From assembly GCF_028618525.1 (NCBI RefSeq), contig NZ_JAQITC010000010.1, forward strand, positions 1 through 64,000: 64,000 nt of DNA, given 5' to 3'. Source of the DNA: Bartonella sp. AU55XJBT (GTDB taxonomy: Bacteria; Pseudomonadota; Alphaproteobacteria; Rhizobiales; Rhizobiaceae). Shown piece by piece: positions 62,982 to 64,000 of this stretch (position 1 is its first letter; the number at the start of each line of letters is the position of its first letter). The notes under the pieces were generated by a model. It did no database searches. It was not told the DNA's origin and was given only the letters and a program-made list of their open reading frames with translations. A program made the position numbers and the translations under genes.

Positions 62982-63872
62982 ATGTGTGAGAATGCATATT
63001 TTATAGGTGCGCATGCTTATTCGTCCCCCATCATAGAGCCAGGGCTTTATCTTGTAGCAACGCCTATTGGAAATCTTGCAGATATTACGCTTCGTGCTTT
63101 GCAAGTGCTGGCAGGCGTTGATATTTTAGCGTGTGAGGATACGCGAGTAACACGTGTTTTGTTGCAACGTTACGGTATTCAAAAAAAAGCTTTTCTCTAT
63201 CATGAATATAATGCGCAAAAAGCAGGTCCAAAGCTCTTAACGGCTTTAGCGGAAAATAAAACGATAGCACTTGTTTCAGATGCGGGAACACCGCTTATTT
63301 CTGATCCTGGATTTCGATTAGTCGAAGCAGCCCGTAAGGAAGGTCATAAAATTATTCCGATCCCTGGAGCATCAGCTCTTTTAGCAGCTCTGATACCAAC
63401 AGGGCTTCCTACAGATAGCTTTTTCTTTGCAGGTTTTTTAAGTGCACGCAAAGCGCAGCGTCAAAAACGATTAGAACAATTAAAAGAGATTCCAGCGACT
63501 TTGATTTTTTATGAATCACCGCATCGTCTTATTGAAACTTTACAAGATATGGTCACTCTTTTTTCGGCGGATAGACCTGCTGCCATTTGTCGTGAATTAA
63601 CAAAAAAGTTTGAAACTGTAGACGTTTCTAATTTGGGAAGTTTGTTGGAAAGTTATAAAAAACAGACACAGATTCGTGGGGAAATTGTTGTGCTTGTTGG
63701 AGAATCATCATCGCCTTTTTTAAATGTAATAAGTGATCAAGAAGTTGATGAAATGTTATTAGAACACGCACAGACACATTCCACGGCTCAAGCCGCAGCT
63801 TTGGTTGCAAAAAAGACTGGGTTTAAAAAGCAGGAACTTTTTCAGCGGTTAATTTTTCTAAAAAATATGTAA
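62982..63872 (+). CDS. rsmI: 16S rRNA 2'-O-ribose C1402 methyltransferase
   Basis: This 296-residue protein shows the RsmI motifs 'GLYLVATPIGNLADITLRAL', 'LACEDTRVT', 'ALVSDAGTPLISDPGFRLV' and 'IPIPGASALLAALIPTGLPTDSFFFAGFL'. It methylates 16S rRNA C1402 using SAM. The start (MCENAYFIGAH) follows AAAAGAGC; it is one of several possible. It is followed closely by yraN. Confidence 0.95.
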   Translation: MCENAYFIGAHAYSSPIIEPGLYLVATPIGNLADITLRALQVLAGVDILACEDTRVTRVLLQRYGIQKKAFLYHEYNAQKAGPKLLTALAENKTIALVSDAGTPLISDPGFRLVEAARKEGHKIIPIPGASALLAALIPTGLPTDSFFFAGFLSARKAQRQKRLEQLKEIPATLIFYESPHRLIETLQDMVTLFSADRPAAICRELTKKFETVDVSNLGSLLESYKKQTQIRGEIVVLVGESSSPFLNVISDQEVDEMLLEHAQTHSTAQAAALVAKKTGFKKQELFQRLIFLKNM

Positions 63873-63876
63873 AATA

Positions 63877-64000
63877 ATGCGTAAGATGATACAAAAAAGA
63901 CAGAGACAAAAATCTTTTTATCGGGGAGTTCGTGCAGAAAAATTGGCCGCTTGGTGGTTGCGTTTCAAAGGATTCCACATAGCCGAAATGCGTTTTAAAA
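63877..64000 (+). CDS. yraN: YraN family protein, 5' end only
   Basis: The first 41 codons (MRKMIQKRQRQKSFYRGVRA, then EKLAAWWLRFKGFHIAEMRF) match the start of the YraN/UPF0102 nuclease-like family. ATG at 63886 is an alternative start. It lies four bases after rsmI, the usual rsmI-yraN neighbourhood. Confidence 0.85.
   Translation, partial: MRKMIQKRQRQKSFYRGVRAEKLAAWWLRFKGFHIAEMRFK

Overview
The window looks like a chromosome segment of an alphaproteobacterium of the genus Bartonella. The base composition is AT-rich, there is a Bartonella-type autotransporter, and a dipeptide ABC transporter sits with a tandem array of DppA paralogues. Alphaproteobacterial neighbours such as tag, xseA, etfBA, ETF-QO, rsmI and yraN fit as well. 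The species cannot be fixed from the sequence alone.

Bases 1 to about 32337 are one transposable prophage, read entirely from the minus strand. Its early and head genes are Mu-like: a DDE transposase, a MuB-type ATPase, GemA, a Mor/C activator, overlapping Rz/Rz1, gp25-gp29 homologues, gpF, protease gpI with a nested scaffold start, a capsid and gpG. Its tail is P2-like: V, W, J, I, fibres, sheath, tube, E/E' with a slippery heptamer, T, U, X and D. This is the BcepMu type of mosaic. The phage left end is probably at 32337, where TGTATCA is followed inward by iterated TTTGAAAG repeats. The right end lies outside the window. Three copies of a 25-bp palindromic element sit upstream of the lysis, protease/capsid and sheath operons, where Mu has its C-activated late promoters. 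A ParB-like gene beside the left end carries three GGTGCAA-S-TTGCACC palindromes inside its own reading frame.

Bases 32338 to 36660 hold a decaying autotransporter. The 960-residue passenger is open, but the beta-barrel region is broken by at least five single-base frameshifts, one of them at a G9 run.

Bases 37046 to 55300 are a minus-strand dipeptide/heme-type ABC transporter (dppABCDF) plus four more DppA paralogues. An intact xseA-tag pair interrupts the array. The gaps upstream of paralogues 3, 4 and 5 each contain a decayed copy of the 5' half of xseA. The array therefore grew by duplication of a dppA + spacer + xseA' unit, in which only the dppA part stayed functional. A covarying hairpin lies 44 to 48 bases after the stop of each of these three dppA copies.

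Bases 55706 to 64000 are ordinary chromosome: a small membrane protein, a TIGR02186/TauE pair, a tail-anchored coiled-coil protein, the electron-transfer flavoprotein module etfB-etfA-ETF-QO, rsmI and the start of yraN.
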